Assembly (NCBI GenBank): GCA_014268975.2
Contig: CP077096.1
Coordinates: 1,696,501 to 1,760,500, forward strand
DNA length: 64,000 bases
Reading direction: 5' to 3'
Origin: Pseudomonas wayambapalatensis
Lineage (GTDB): Bacteria > Pseudomonadota > Gammaproteobacteria > Pseudomonadales > Pseudomonadaceae
Position 1 is the stretch's first letter, and the number at the start of each line of letters is the position of its first letter. A model generated the notes under the pieces. That model was not told the origin of the DNA and did no database searches. It saw only the letters and a list, made by a program, of their open reading frames with translations. Position numbers and translations under genes: made by a program. Of this stretch, positions 10,001-17,175 are shown piece by piece.

Positions 10001-10352
10001 GCGTCTGCAGGCGTTCAGGCGCCAGCCGCGGGCGCTTGCGCAACTGGCCCATCGGGTCAAGGGCGCTGCGCGCATCGTGCGCGCCCGCACCTTGGTGGCG
10101 TTGTGCGAACGCCTCGAACGGACCTGCGCCGAGCCGTCCCCTGCACCGGTGAAATTGGGCGCAGATGTGCGCGCCTTGCGCACAGCGATGCAGCAACTGG
10201 ATCGCCAGCTCGAGCGCCACGCCGCCGCTGGCGGCATGGCGGTGGCGTCATATCATCCCGAGCAACAACAGCACCAGCAGCACCACCAGTACAGCGCCGA
10301 CGATGCCGGACGGGCCATAGCCCCAACTGCGCGAATGGGGGAAGACCGGTAA
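7041..10352 (+). CDS. BvgS/EvgS-like hybrid sensor histidine kinase
   Basis: This is an 1103-residue inner-membrane unorthodox kinase. In order: signal peptide (1-22); two tandem periplasmic solute-binding-protein family 3 (Venus flytrap) domains (about 40-270 and 280-515); a membrane span near 530-552; HisKA with phospho-His582 (MSHEIRTPL); HATPase with N, G1 (EDTGIGIA) and G2 (SAGLGLAIS) boxes; a receiver with Asp872 (ISDCNMP); and an Hpt domain with His1004 (LAHRVKGAAR). This gives a full His-Asp-His relay to Asp53 of the preceding regulator. No PAS domain is evident between membrane and HisKA, unlike Bordetella BvgS. The start is GTG 7041. The last ~35 residues are low-complexity (EQQQHQQHHQ) and are read antisense to a DUF3309 gene, suggesting loss of the original stop. 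Confidence 0.9.
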   Translation: MLGRALSLALLLCLIAPPVAAATQLHSWVVLEGPTIEPTQDALRWLWERGRLRLGIVERHDPPFDLLGTGQTYEGITADYASLVAARLRLPVEVQVFASQDEAFAALRDARVDLVGSVTARQAQDAGLRLSHPYAEDRPMLMAARPTGVPGRGHEPGMRLAMVEGYRPLEQVLAVYPLAQVQWHASPFSAMAALVLGQADVYIGDGLKGRYLLGRSQLFGVEAVGHADLDSQAIGFAMLDSTGPLAALVDDALASLGEPQHEQIRRRWSPLVMAAYDPAALQLSTSEQRWIADNPVVKVVLDEQLLPLSYRDAKTGLQGLSLDILQWVSQRTGLRFEVQGTGTIEQMIEWVRQGRAQVIAGLAYSPQRARELSFSRAYLSASRVLVTREDAPGPASLAGLEGHRLGVILGSAVPDLLAQRYPRIRLQAYDGALEALHAVARGQVSAAVLTYDDARPMIARWYPGRVKIAASVSLPPAHFAFATARGEQELQSILNKALLSLSPQETDALVRRWRNPLIVGDGVWSRYRGKILGGFAAALGLLLLALVWIRYLRRLQREAARARREAEAANQAKTDFLTTMSHEIRTPLHAVLGMLELAQRKAGQGVLDRMAIEVATDAARGLLELVGDILDVSRIEAGRLQLAPQRVVLGEQVASVVQLFEEQARAKGLVLELDMRGAQACEVMLDPLRFKQILANVLSNAIKFTGEGHVRVDLQARAQGARLTVELVVEDTGIGIAADELAVLGQLFRQASNQRQSPRQSAGLGLAISRSLCQMMGGHLRLDSVLGQGTRVCIHLELPLLTAQEAREGPTAPTAMAHFARLRVLVVDDYPANRLLLAQQLDYLGHQARVAEDGTQALRLWLKEHFDVVISDCNMPRLGVQALARAIREHERRSERPRCRVIGLTASALADERNRCRAAGMDACLFKPLGLQDLERVLTACRPPSRATACGQPILDMAHLTRLVGKDQAALNALLADLRSSNRSDLERLQAFRRQPRALAQLAHRVKGAARIVRARTLVALCERLERTCAEPSPAPVKLGADVRALRTAMQQLDRQLERHAAAGGMAVASYHPEQQQHQQHHQYSADDAGRAIAPTARMGEDR

Positions 10353-10400
10353 GCCACCGATCAGCAGCAGGATCAGAATGATGATGAGGATCGTGGTCAT
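10248..10400 (-). CDS. DUF3309 family small membrane protein
   Basis: This 50-residue, very hydrophobic protein has two membrane spans (TILIIILILLLIGG and VVLLVLLLLGMI) separated by a loop FPHSRSWGYGPSG. The W-GYGPSG loop and I/L-rich flanks are the DUF3309 hallmark; function is unknown. A longer frame extends upstream, but ATG at 10398-10400 matches the family start, with an AAGGA motif upstream. It is convergent with the sensor-kinase gene and overlaps its last 105 bases, an unusually long coding overlap. Confidence 0.8.
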   Translation of the reverse strand: MTTILIIILILLLIGGLPVFPHSRSWGYGPSGIVGAVLVVLLVLLLLGMI

Positions 10401-10626
10401 GGGCGAAGTCCTTGCTTGATTGAGGGGCAAGGGCCTGGAACTGCTGGCCTCTTGTAGATTCGGACTGGTGCCGCTTGGGAAAGATTCCATTGGTGTGCGG
10501 CTTCTTCGCAGGATCGATACTGACCAATGGGTCATGCCCATCCATTCACTATCCTGATGGACCCTGCCTGGCTGGCCGACGTTGATTAGACTCGGTTGCA
10601 ATTCAGTCGGCACAAGGCCCGTCACC

Positions 10627-11439
10627 ATGCAAAACCGCATCATGATCACAGGCGCAGGTTCCGGCCTGGGACGCGAGATCGCCCTGCGCTGGGCTCGAGA
10701 GGGTTGGCGCCTGGCGCTGGCCGATGTCAGCGATGCAGGCCTGCGCGAAACCCTGGAGCTGGTACGTGCCGCAGGCGGCAGTGGTTTCGTGCAGCGTTGC
10801 GACGTGCGTGACTACAGCCAGCTCACCGCCCTGGCCCAAGCCTGCGAGGAGCAATTCGGCGGCATCGATGTGATCGTCAATAACGCAGGCGTCGCCTCGG
10901 GCGGGTTTTTCGCCGAGCTGTCGCTCGAGGATTGGGACTGGCAGATCGCAGTCAACCTGATGGGCGTGGTCAAGGGCTGCAAGGCGTTTCTGCCACTGCT
11001 CGAGCGCAGCAAGGGGCGCATCATCAACATCGCCTCGATGGCGGCGTTGATGCAAGGGCCGGGGATGAGCAACTACAACGTCGCCAAGGCCGGAGTGCTG
11101 GCGCTGTCGGAAAGCCTGCTGGTGGAGTTGCGCCAGCTAGAGGTGGGGGTGCATGTGGTGTGCCCGTCGTTCTTCCAGACCAATCTGCTCGACTCCTTCC
11201 GCGGGCCGAATCCTGCGATGAAGGCGCAGGTCGGCAAGCTGCTGGAGGGCTCGCCGATCACCGCTGCCGACATCGCCGACTACATTCATGCCCAGGTCGA
11301 TGCCGGTGAGTTCCTGATCCTGCCGCACGAGGCCGGGCGCGACGCCTGGCGCCTGAAGTGCGAAGCCCCGCAGGTGTTGTATGACGAAATGGCCGCCATG
11401 GCGGTGAAGATGCGAGCCAAGGCGCGCTCGGGTCACTAG
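10627..11439 (+). CDS. SDR family oxidoreductase
   Basis: This is a 270-residue classical short-chain dehydrogenase/reductase. The N-terminal cofactor motif ITGAGSGLGREI (TGxxxGxG), the NNAG motif (VNNAGVAS), an active-site Ser (IINIASM) and the YNVAK catalytic Tyr/Lys are all present. Substrate is unknown. An acidic residue after the second strand (LADVSD) favours NAD(H), a weak inference. The open frame begins earlier, at 10582, but ATG 10627 fits the family start. The next gene (csrA type) begins 131 bases later with its own leader. Confidence 0.88.
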   Translation: MQNRIMITGAGSGLGREIALRWAREGWRLALADVSDAGLRETLELVRAAGGSGFVQRCDVRDYSQLTALAQACEEQFGGIDVIVNNAGVASGGFFAELSLEDWDWQIAVNLMGVVKGCKAFLPLLERSKGRIINIASMAALMQGPGMSNYNVAKAGVLALSESLLVELRQLEVGVHVVCPSFFQTNLLDSFRGPNPAMKAQVGKLLEGSPITAADIADYIHAQVDAGEFLILPHEAGRDAWRLKCEAPQVLYDEMAAMAVKMRAKARSGH

Positions 11440-11552
11440 GTTTTTGTGGTGTCGGTCTGTAGGCGTTTTTACCTTGCTAGGTAGGTCCGGTCTTTTTCAT
11501 GGGTGAATGATTGAATAGGCCGGAACCCCGGCGCAGGCTCGGGTTTTCCCTC

Positions 11553-11570
11553 GATCTGGAGGATCGGAGC
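11553..11570 (+). promoter_or_regulatory. RsmI ribosome-binding site with overlapping GGA motifs
   Basis: The bases just before the rsmI start read CTGGAGGATCGGAGC: a strong Shine-Dalgarno GGAGGA plus a second GGA. CsrA-family proteins recognise GGA in this context, so the site could be bound by RsmI or by its paralogs RsmA/RsmE. Binding is inferred. Confidence 0.4.
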
Positions 11571-11759
11571 ATGCTGGTAATCGGACGCGAAATCGGCGAG
11601 GTCATCACCATCGGCGAGAACATCCGCATCAAGGTGATGGCCGTAGAAGGCGGGGTAGTGCGCTTCGGGATCAGTGCACCGCGTGAGGTGGTGGTGCACC
11701 GCTCGGAGATTCACAAGCGTATCAAGGAGCAGGAGCTGGAGCGCAGCACTTCGGGTTAG
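11571..11759 (+). CDS. rsmI: CsrA/Rsm-family RNA-binding regulator (RsmI-like)
   Basis: This 62-residue member of the CsrA/RsmA family consists of dimeric post-transcriptional regulators that bind GGA motifs near ribosome-binding sites. It begins MLVIGREIGEVITIGENIRI and retains the functional C-terminal RNA-contact region (VRFGISAPREVVVHRSEI), including Arg in the position corresponding to E. coli Arg44. Pseudomonads carry several paralogs; MLVIGR and VVRFGI instead of the RsmA/RsmE MLILTR start point to RsmI. Location after the SDR gene, near actP, agrees with P. putida gene order as remembered. The leader GGAGGATCGGAGC before ATG contains two GGA motifs, consistent with autoregulation. An inverted repeat begins immediately after the stop. 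Confidence 0.9.
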   Translation: MLVIGREIGEVITIGENIRIKVMAVEGGVVRFGISAPREVVVHRSEIHKRIKEQELERSTSG

Positions 11760-11912
11760 GGGCTGTCTGAAATGTGTCTGCGCGAAGGCCAGACAAGGCG
11801 AAACGGGGGAGGAACGCCCGGGGTCGCGCACGACTGTACTGGAGTACATGAGCATTCCGAGCCCCGTTTCAACGCAGTATGGGCGAGTGCAGATACATTT
11901 CAGGCAGACCCT
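11760..11912. repeat. MITE-like ~150-bp imperfect inverted repeat
   Basis: The segment exactly fills the space between the rsmI stop and the convergent yheU stop. Its outer arms, from GGCTGTCTGAAATGTGTCTG at 11761 to the complement ending CAGGCAGACC at 11910, match with few mismatches over about 24 bases. Inner arms (GCGAAACGGGG near 11798; CCCCGTTTCAACGC near 11861) and a central TGTACTGGAGTACA also pair. It can fold as one long hairpin and lacks an ORF. It may be a miniature transposable element or a dispersed repeat acting as a bidirectional terminator. Confidence 0.6.
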
Positions 11913-12138
11913 AGTCCAGAAGCTCCCGTGGCACATCATGCTTGGCCAGTAACTGGCACTGCTGGCTTTCCAGATCGAAGAGAATGAACGCCTGGCCCTT
12001 GGCCAAGGCCTGGCGCACGCGCAGCACGCGGGTTTCCAGTGGGGTGTCGTCGCCGTTGTCGGTGCCGTCGCGGGTGACGAAGTCTTCGATCAGGCGGGTG
12101 AGGGTGTCGGCTTCGAGTTGGTCGTAGGGGATCAGCAT
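11911..12138 (-). CDS. YheU family protein
   Basis: This 75-residue acidic soluble protein resembles E. coli YheU (UPF0270). It starts MLIPYDQLEADTLTRLIEDF, then V-RDGTDNGDDTPLETRV, the typical L-LIE-FV-R-GTD motif of the family. Biochemical function is not known. A longer in-frame ORF extends to 12318, but the ATG at 12136-12138 begins the conserved region. The gene is convergent with rsmI, with only the inverted repeat between them. The upstream frame contains nothing recognisable. Confidence 0.85.
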   Translation of the reverse strand: MLIPYDQLEADTLTRLIEDFVTRDGTDNGDDTPLETRVLRVRQALAKGQAFILFDLESQQCQLLAKHDVPRELLD

Positions 12139-12250
12139 GATGGCTATCGGGTTGGGCAGGTTGGGCTGCATGCTACTTGAAAGTGGGGCAGGGACGTTAA
12201 TCGTCGGCGACGTCTGAGCGGGTTCACCCGCGTAGACGCCGCCGCCAGGT

Positions 12251-13435
12251 TCAGCTCTTGTTGCCCACCAGGCTATCCACCGCTGGCACCCGGGTATCGC
12301 TCTCCATTTGCGCATCATGCTCCAGTTGATGGCTGAAGCGCTCCAGAGAAGTATTGGCCGGTTGCGAGTCGCTGGCGAACACGGGCGGGCTGAGCAGGTA
12401 CGCCGACAACAGGCGACTCAGTGCAGCCAGGCTGTCGATGTGGGTGCGCTCGTAACCGTGAGTGGCGTCGCAACCGAACGCCACCAGCGCAGTGCGGATA
12501 TCGTGCCCGGCGGTGACCGCCGAGTGGGCGTCGCTGAAGTAGTAGCGGAACAGGTCGCGGCGTACCGGCAACTCCTGGTCGCTTGCGAGCTTGAGCAGAT
12601 GGCGGGACAGGTGGTAGTCGTACGGCCCTGAAGAGTCCTGCATCGCCACGCTTACCGCATGCTCGCTGGACGCCTGCCCCGGCGCCACCGGGGCGATGTC
12701 GATGCCGACGAACTCGCTGACATCCCAAGGCAGCGCGCCTGCGGCCCCGGACCCGGTTTCCTCGGTGATGGTGAACAGCGGATGGCAGTCGATCAGCGGT
12801 TGGCGGCCACTTTCCACCACAGCCTTGAGGGCTGCGAGCAATGCCGCCACGCCGGCTTTGTCGTCCAGGTGACGAGCGCTGATATGGCCGCTGTCGGTGA
12901 ATTCCGGTAGCGGGTCGAAGGCGACGAAGTCACCGATGCCGATGCCCAGCGCCTCGCAATCGGCGCGGGTAGCGCAGTAAGCGTCCAGGCGCACCTCAAC
13001 GTGTTCCCAACTGATCGGCATCTGGTCGATGGCGGTGTTGAAAGCGTGCCCGCTGGCCATCAACGGCAGCACGCTGCCGCGAAACACGCCGGTGTCGGTG
13101 AACACGCTGACCCGGCTGCCTTCGGCGAAGCGGCTGGACCAGTGCCCCACCGCCGACAGGGCCAGGCGGCCGTTGTCCTGCAACTGCCGCACGCTGGCGC
13201 CGATGGTGTCCAGGTGTGCCGAGACGGCGCGATCGGGCGAACTCTGACGGCCCTTGAGCGTGGCGCGGATGGTGCCACGGCGGGTCAGCTCGAAGGGGAT
13301 GCCCAGTTCGTCCAGGCGCTCGGCTACGTAGCGCACGATGGTGTCGGTGAAGCCGGTTGGACTGGGGATGGCAAGCATCTCCAGGAGGACGCGCTTGAGG
13401 TAGTCCAGGTCGGGTTCGGGGAGTCGTTCGGACAT
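12251..13435 (-). CDS. NAGGN-system M42/M20-like metallopeptidase
   Basis: This 394-residue metallopeptidase is regularly found with N-acetylglutaminylglutamine amide (NAGGN) osmolyte genes. Visible metal-site features are SAHLDTIGA (His-x-Asp), DDKAGVAALLAAL (bridging Asp), ITEETGSG (Glu-Glu) and a late FSDAHSA. Its substrate is not established here; it may turn over NAGGN or related peptides when salt stress ends, which is inference. Start ATG (13433-13435) was chosen over an upstream in-frame start because the family begins near MSERLPEP. It is last in the asnO-ngg-peptidase series, separated from ngg by a REP hairpin. Confidence 0.88.
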   Translation of the reverse strand: MSERLPEPDLDYLKRVLLEMLAIPSPTGFTDTIVRYVAERLDELGIPFELTRRGTIRATLKGRQSSPDRAVSAHLDTIGASVRQLQDNGRLALSAVGHWSSRFAEGSRVSVFTDTGVFRGSVLPLMASGHAFNTAIDQMPISWEHVEVRLDAYCATRADCEALGIGIGDFVAFDPLPEFTDSGHISARHLDDKAGVAALLAALKAVVESGRQPLIDCHPLFTITEETGSGAAGALPWDVSEFVGIDIAPVAPGQASSEHAVSVAMQDSSGPYDYHLSRHLLKLASDQELPVRRDLFRYYFSDAHSAVTAGHDIRTALVAFGCDATHGYERTHIDSLAALSRLLSAYLLSPPVFASDSQPANTSLERFSHQLEHDAQMESDTRVPAVDSLVGNKS

Positions 13436-13454
13436 GGGTACTCCTTGGGGTCTT

Positions 13455-13514
13455 TGCTGGCTTTTTCGCGGGCAAGCCCATTCCACAAGGGCTTGCCCGC
13501 GAAAAGGCCAGCAG
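13455..13514. repeat. REP palindrome inside the NAGGN gene set
   Basis: Two arms containing CGCGGGCAAGCCC (13454-13479) and its complement (13489-13514) form a long stem with a ~9-nt loop. The core matches the REP elements at 21896 and 39226. Lying between ngg and the peptidase gene, it may stabilise the upstream transcript or reduce peptidase expression. Confidence 0.8.
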
Positions 13515-13518
13515 CGAT

Positions 13519-15261
13519 TCAGGCCAGGGGCTGGCTATGCGGGAACAGCAGATCCACGAACCGCTCCGCAGTCGGCTGCGGTTCATGGTTGGCCAGCCCG
13601 GCCCGTTCGTTGGCTTCGATGATCACGTAGTCTGGCTGCTGCGCATCGCGCACCATCAGGTCCAGGCCCACCACCGGAATCTCCAGCGCCCGCGCAGCCC
13701 TCACCGCCGCATCGGCGAGCACCGGGTGCAACTGTTCGGTGACATCTTCCAGGGTGCCGCCCGTGTGCAGGTTTGCCGTGCGCCGCACCGCCAGGCGCTG
13801 GCCTGCGGGCAATACGTCTTCAAAGCCCAGCCCGCAGGCGCGCAGGGTGCGCTCGGTTTCCTCATCCATCGGGATGCGGCTTTCACCCCCGGTTGCGGCC
13901 TGGCGACGGCGGCTCTGGGCCTCGATCAGTGCCTTTATGGTGTGCTTGCCGTCGCCGATCACCTCGGCCGGATGGCGAATGGCGGCGGCCACCACCTCGA
14001 AGCCGATCACCAGGATGCGCAGGTCGAAACCGGCGTGGAAGCTCTCGAGCAGCACGCGGCTGTCGAAACGCCGGGCGTGCTCCACAGCCTGGCTGATCTC
14101 GTCGTATTCGGTGAGGTTGACCGCGACACCCTGGCCCTGCTCGCCATCCACCGGCTTGACCACCACGGCGCCATGCTCTTCGAGAAAGGCCAGGTTGTCG
14201 TCGGCGTTGCCCGCCAACTGCTGGGCAGGCACTTGCAGCCCGGCATCGTGCAGCACCTTGCGGGTCAGGCGCTTGTCCTGGCACAGGGTCATGGTCACGG
14301 CGCTGGTCAAGTCACTCAGTGATTCGCGACAGCGAATCCTGCGCCCGCCCAGGCTCAGGGTGAACAGCCCGGCGCTGGCGTCGTCCACCTGGACTTCGAT
14401 ACCACGGCGCAGGGCTTCGTTGACGATGATCCGCGCGTAGGGATTGAGCCCGGCTTCAGGGCCAGGGCCGAGGAACAGTTCCTGGTTGATGCCATTCCTG
14501 CGCTTGACGGCGAAGGTGGGCAGGTTGCGAAAGCCCAGCTTCTGGTAAAGCCGCTTGGCCTGGCGGTTGTCGTGCATCACCGACAGGTCGAGGTAAGCCA
14601 GGCCGCGGCTCATGAAGTGCTCCACCAGATGGCGCACCAGCACTTCGCCGACACCCGGACGGCTGCACTGCGGGGAGACGGCCAGGCACCACAGGCTGCT
14701 GCCGTGCTCGGGGTCGTCGAAAGCCTTGCTGTGGTTCAGCCCCATGACGCTGCCGATCACGGCGCCGGTGTCTTCGTCCTCGGCCATCCAGTACACCGGG
14801 CCGCCCAGATGGCGCGGGGTGAGCAGCTCGGGATTGACCGGCATCATGCCGCGCGCCTGGTACAGCGTGTTGATTGCTTGCCAGTCGCCTTCGGCCTGCG
14901 CGCGGCGGATGCGAAAGCCCCGGAACACGCGCTGCGCCGGGCGGTAGTCGGTGAACCACAGGCGCAGGGTGTCGGAGGGGTCGAGGAACAGCTGTTGCGG
15001 CGCCTGGGCCAGCAACTGCTGGGGGGCCGCCACGTACAGGGCGATGTCACGTTCGCCGGGCTGTTCGTCGAGCATGGCCTCGGCAAGTTGTGCAGGGTCA
15101 GGGTAGGTGTGGCCGATCAGCAACCGCCCCCAGCCGCAGTGCACCGCACGCGGTTGGTCGTGCGGGTCGTTGCCGTCGCCCGCCAGGCGGGCCTGCAGGC
15201 GTTCGTAGGAGGGCGCCTGGCCGCGCAGCAGGCGCTGGCCATAGGCACTATGGGCTTTCAT
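13519..15261 (-). CDS. ngg: N-acetylglutaminylglutamine synthetase
   Basis: This 580-residue cytoplasmic fusion has an N-terminal GNAT acetyltransferase region (about 100-270) and a C-terminal ATP-grasp ligase (about 290-575). It should N-acetylate glutamine and/or join it to a second glutamine, making the dipeptide precursor of the osmoprotectant NAGGN. Seen: the GNAT stretch CSRPGVGEVLVRHLVEHF and ATP-grasp lysine/metal motifs (VVKPVDGEQGQGVAV; GLDLMVRD; IIEANERAGL). The family is known from P. aeruginosa (PA3460, from memory). Only 3 bases separate its start from the asnO stop, so the two are co-transcribed. Confidence 0.93.
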   Translation of the reverse strand: MKAHSAYGQRLLRGQAPSYERLQARLAGDGNDPHDQPRAVHCGWGRLLIGHTYPDPAQLAEAMLDEQPGERDIALYVAAPQQLLAQAPQQLFLDPSDTLRLWFTDYRPAQRVFRGFRIRRAQAEGDWQAINTLYQARGMMPVNPELLTPRHLGGPVYWMAEDEDTGAVIGSVMGLNHSKAFDDPEHGSSLWCLAVSPQCSRPGVGEVLVRHLVEHFMSRGLAYLDLSVMHDNRQAKRLYQKLGFRNLPTFAVKRRNGINQELFLGPGPEAGLNPYARIIVNEALRRGIEVQVDDASAGLFTLSLGGRRIRCRESLSDLTSAVTMTLCQDKRLTRKVLHDAGLQVPAQQLAGNADDNLAFLEEHGAVVVKPVDGEQGQGVAVNLTEYDEISQAVEHARRFDSRVLLESFHAGFDLRILVIGFEVVAAAIRHPAEVIGDGKHTIKALIEAQSRRRQAATGGESRIPMDEETERTLRACGLGFEDVLPAGQRLAVRRTANLHTGGTLEDVTEQLHPVLADAAVRAARALEIPVVGLDLMVRDAQQPDYVIIEANERAGLANHEPQPTAERFVDLLFPHSQPLA

Positions 15262-15264
15262 CGG

Positions 15265-17052
15265 TCAGATTCCTTGTTCGCTGAGCCACAGGTTCAGGGC
15301 CGCCAATTGCCACAGCTTGGAACCGCGCAGCGGGGTCAGTTGGCCATGCGGGTTGCTCAGCAGGCGGTCGAGCATCGCCGGGTTGAACAGGCCGCGGTCC
15401 TGGCTCGGGTCGGTCAGCAGTTCGCGTACCCAGCCAAGGGTCGCGCCCTCCAGGTGCTTGAGGCCGGGTACGGGGAAGTAGCCCTTCTTGCGGTCGATGA
15501 CTTCATGGGGAATGACCCGTCGCGCCGCCTGCTTGAGCACCTGCTTGCCACCGTCGGGCAGCTTGAAGCGCGCCGGGATACGGGCAGAAAGTTCGACCAG
15601 GCGATAGTCGAGGAACGGCGTACGTGCCTCCAGCCCCCAGGCCATGGTCATGTTGTCGACACGCTTGACCGGGTCGTCGACCAGCATCACCGTGCTGTCC
15701 AGGCGCAGGGCCTTGTCCACCGCATGGGTTGCACCGGGGCGGGCGAAGTGCTCGCGGACGAAATCGCCAGCGGCATCGTTGTCCAGCAACCAGGGGGCCT
15801 GCACGGTGTCGCGGTATTCGTCGTGGCTACGGTCGAAGAACGCCTTGCGATAGGCGCCGAAGGCATCCTCGGCGCCATCGACCTGCGGATACCAGTGGTA
15901 ACCGGCGAACAATTCGTCGGCGCCCTGGCCGCTCTGCACGCCCTTGCAGTGCTTGGCGACTTCACGCGAGAGCAGATAGAAGGCGATGCAGTCGTGGCTG
16001 ACCATCGGCTCGCTCATGGCGCGGAAGGCGGCCGGCAATTGCTCGATGATCTCGTGTTCGGCGATGCGCAGCTGGTGGTGGCGGGTGCCGTAGTGCTTGG
16101 CGATCAGGTCCGAGTACTGGAACTCGTCGCCACGTTCGCCGCCGGCATCCTCGAAACCGATGGAGAACGTCGACAGGTCGTCCACACCGACCTCGCGCAG
16201 CAGGCCGACCAACAGACTGGAGTCGACACCGCCTGACAGCAGCACGCCGACATCCACAGCCGCGCGCTGGCGGATCGCCACGGCATCGCGGGTGGCATCG
16301 AGCACGCGGGTGGTCCAGCCTTCGAGATCGAGGTCCTGCTCGTCCGGGTGCGGGCCGTAATGCAGCTGCCACCAGGTCTGGCGCTCGACTTCACCGTGGC
16401 GGTCGATGCGCATCCAGGTGCCGGGCTCGAGCTTCTGCACGTTGGCCAGCATCGTGCGCGGGGCGGGCACCACGGCGTGGAAGTTGAGGTAGTGGTTGAG
16501 CGCCACCGGATCGATCATCGGGTCGATGTCGCCGCCCTTGAGCAGCGCCGGCAGGGTCGAGGCGAAGCGCAGGCGCTCGCCGTTGCGCGACAGGTACAGC
16601 GGCTTGACGCCGAGGCGGTCGCGGGCCAGGAACAGGCGCTGGTTGTCGCGTTCCCAGATGGCCAGGGCAAACATGCCGTTGAGCTTGGGCAGCAGCGCGG
16701 CGCCCCAGGCGTGGTAGCCCTTGAGCAGCACTTCGGTGTCGCCGTCGGACCAGAACCTGTAACCCAGGTCCTGCAGTTCCTGGCGCAGCTCCGGGAAGTT
16801 GTAGATGGCGCCGTTGAAGGCCAGGGACAGGCCGAGGGTGTTATCGACCATCGGCTGCGCCGAGCCGTCGGACAGGTCCATGATCTTCAGGCGCCGATGG
16901 CCGAGGGCGATCGGCCCCTGGCTATGGAAGCCCCAGGCATCAGGGCCGCGTGGCGCCAGATGGTGGGTGATGCGCTCCACCGCGGCGAGATCCGCCGGGC
17001 GGGGGGCTTGGTCGATGGGGGTGAAACGCAACTCTCCTGCTAATCCGCACAT
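15265..17052 (-). CDS. asnO: N-acetylglutaminylglutamine amidotransferase (asparagine-synthetase type)
   Basis: This 595-residue class-II glutamine amidotransferase fused to an asparagine-synthetase domain should amidate the C-terminal carboxyl of N-acetylglutaminylglutamine to give NAGGN. The nucleophilic Cys2 (MCGLAGEL) is in place; the synthetase domain has the PP-loop LLSGGVDSSLL and later GQGADELFAGY. It is the first of three same-strand genes, so an osmotically controlled promoter probably lies in 17053-17175; no sigma-factor consensus could be fixed by eye. It is unrelated in role to the asnB-like gene at 48782, despite similar architecture. Confidence 0.93.
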   Translation of the reverse strand: MCGLAGELRFTPIDQAPRPADLAAVERITHHLAPRGPDAWGFHSQGPIALGHRRLKIMDLSDGSAQPMVDNTLGLSLAFNGAIYNFPELRQELQDLGYRFWSDGDTEVLLKGYHAWGAALLPKLNGMFALAIWERDNQRLFLARDRLGVKPLYLSRNGERLRFASTLPALLKGGDIDPMIDPVALNHYLNFHAVVPAPRTMLANVQKLEPGTWMRIDRHGEVERQTWWQLHYGPHPDEQDLDLEGWTTRVLDATRDAVAIRQRAAVDVGVLLSGGVDSSLLVGLLREVGVDDLSTFSIGFEDAGGERGDEFQYSDLIAKHYGTRHHQLRIAEHEIIEQLPAAFRAMSEPMVSHDCIAFYLLSREVAKHCKGVQSGQGADELFAGYHWYPQVDGAEDAFGAYRKAFFDRSHDEYRDTVQAPWLLDNDAAGDFVREHFARPGATHAVDKALRLDSTVMLVDDPVKRVDNMTMAWGLEARTPFLDYRLVELSARIPARFKLPDGGKQVLKQAARRVIPHEVIDRKKGYFPVPGLKHLEGATLGWVRELLTDPSQDRGLFNPAMLDRLLSNPHGQLTPLRGSKLWQLAALNLWLSEQGI

Positions 17053-17175
17053 AAGTCCTTACCGGTTTTGCCGTTGGGGAAAGAGTGCCCCCACATGGGG
17101 CACCTTAAGGAACTGACCCAGGGGATTTGCGGGAGTTTTAGATCAATCTGTTATATGGGACGGGTGGGTGCCGTT

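Noticed and set aside
8613..10220. 535-codon minus-strand open frame
   Set aside because: Antisense of the kinase HisKA-HATPase-receiver region in a GC-rich genome; composition is that of a shadow frame and no domain is recognised.
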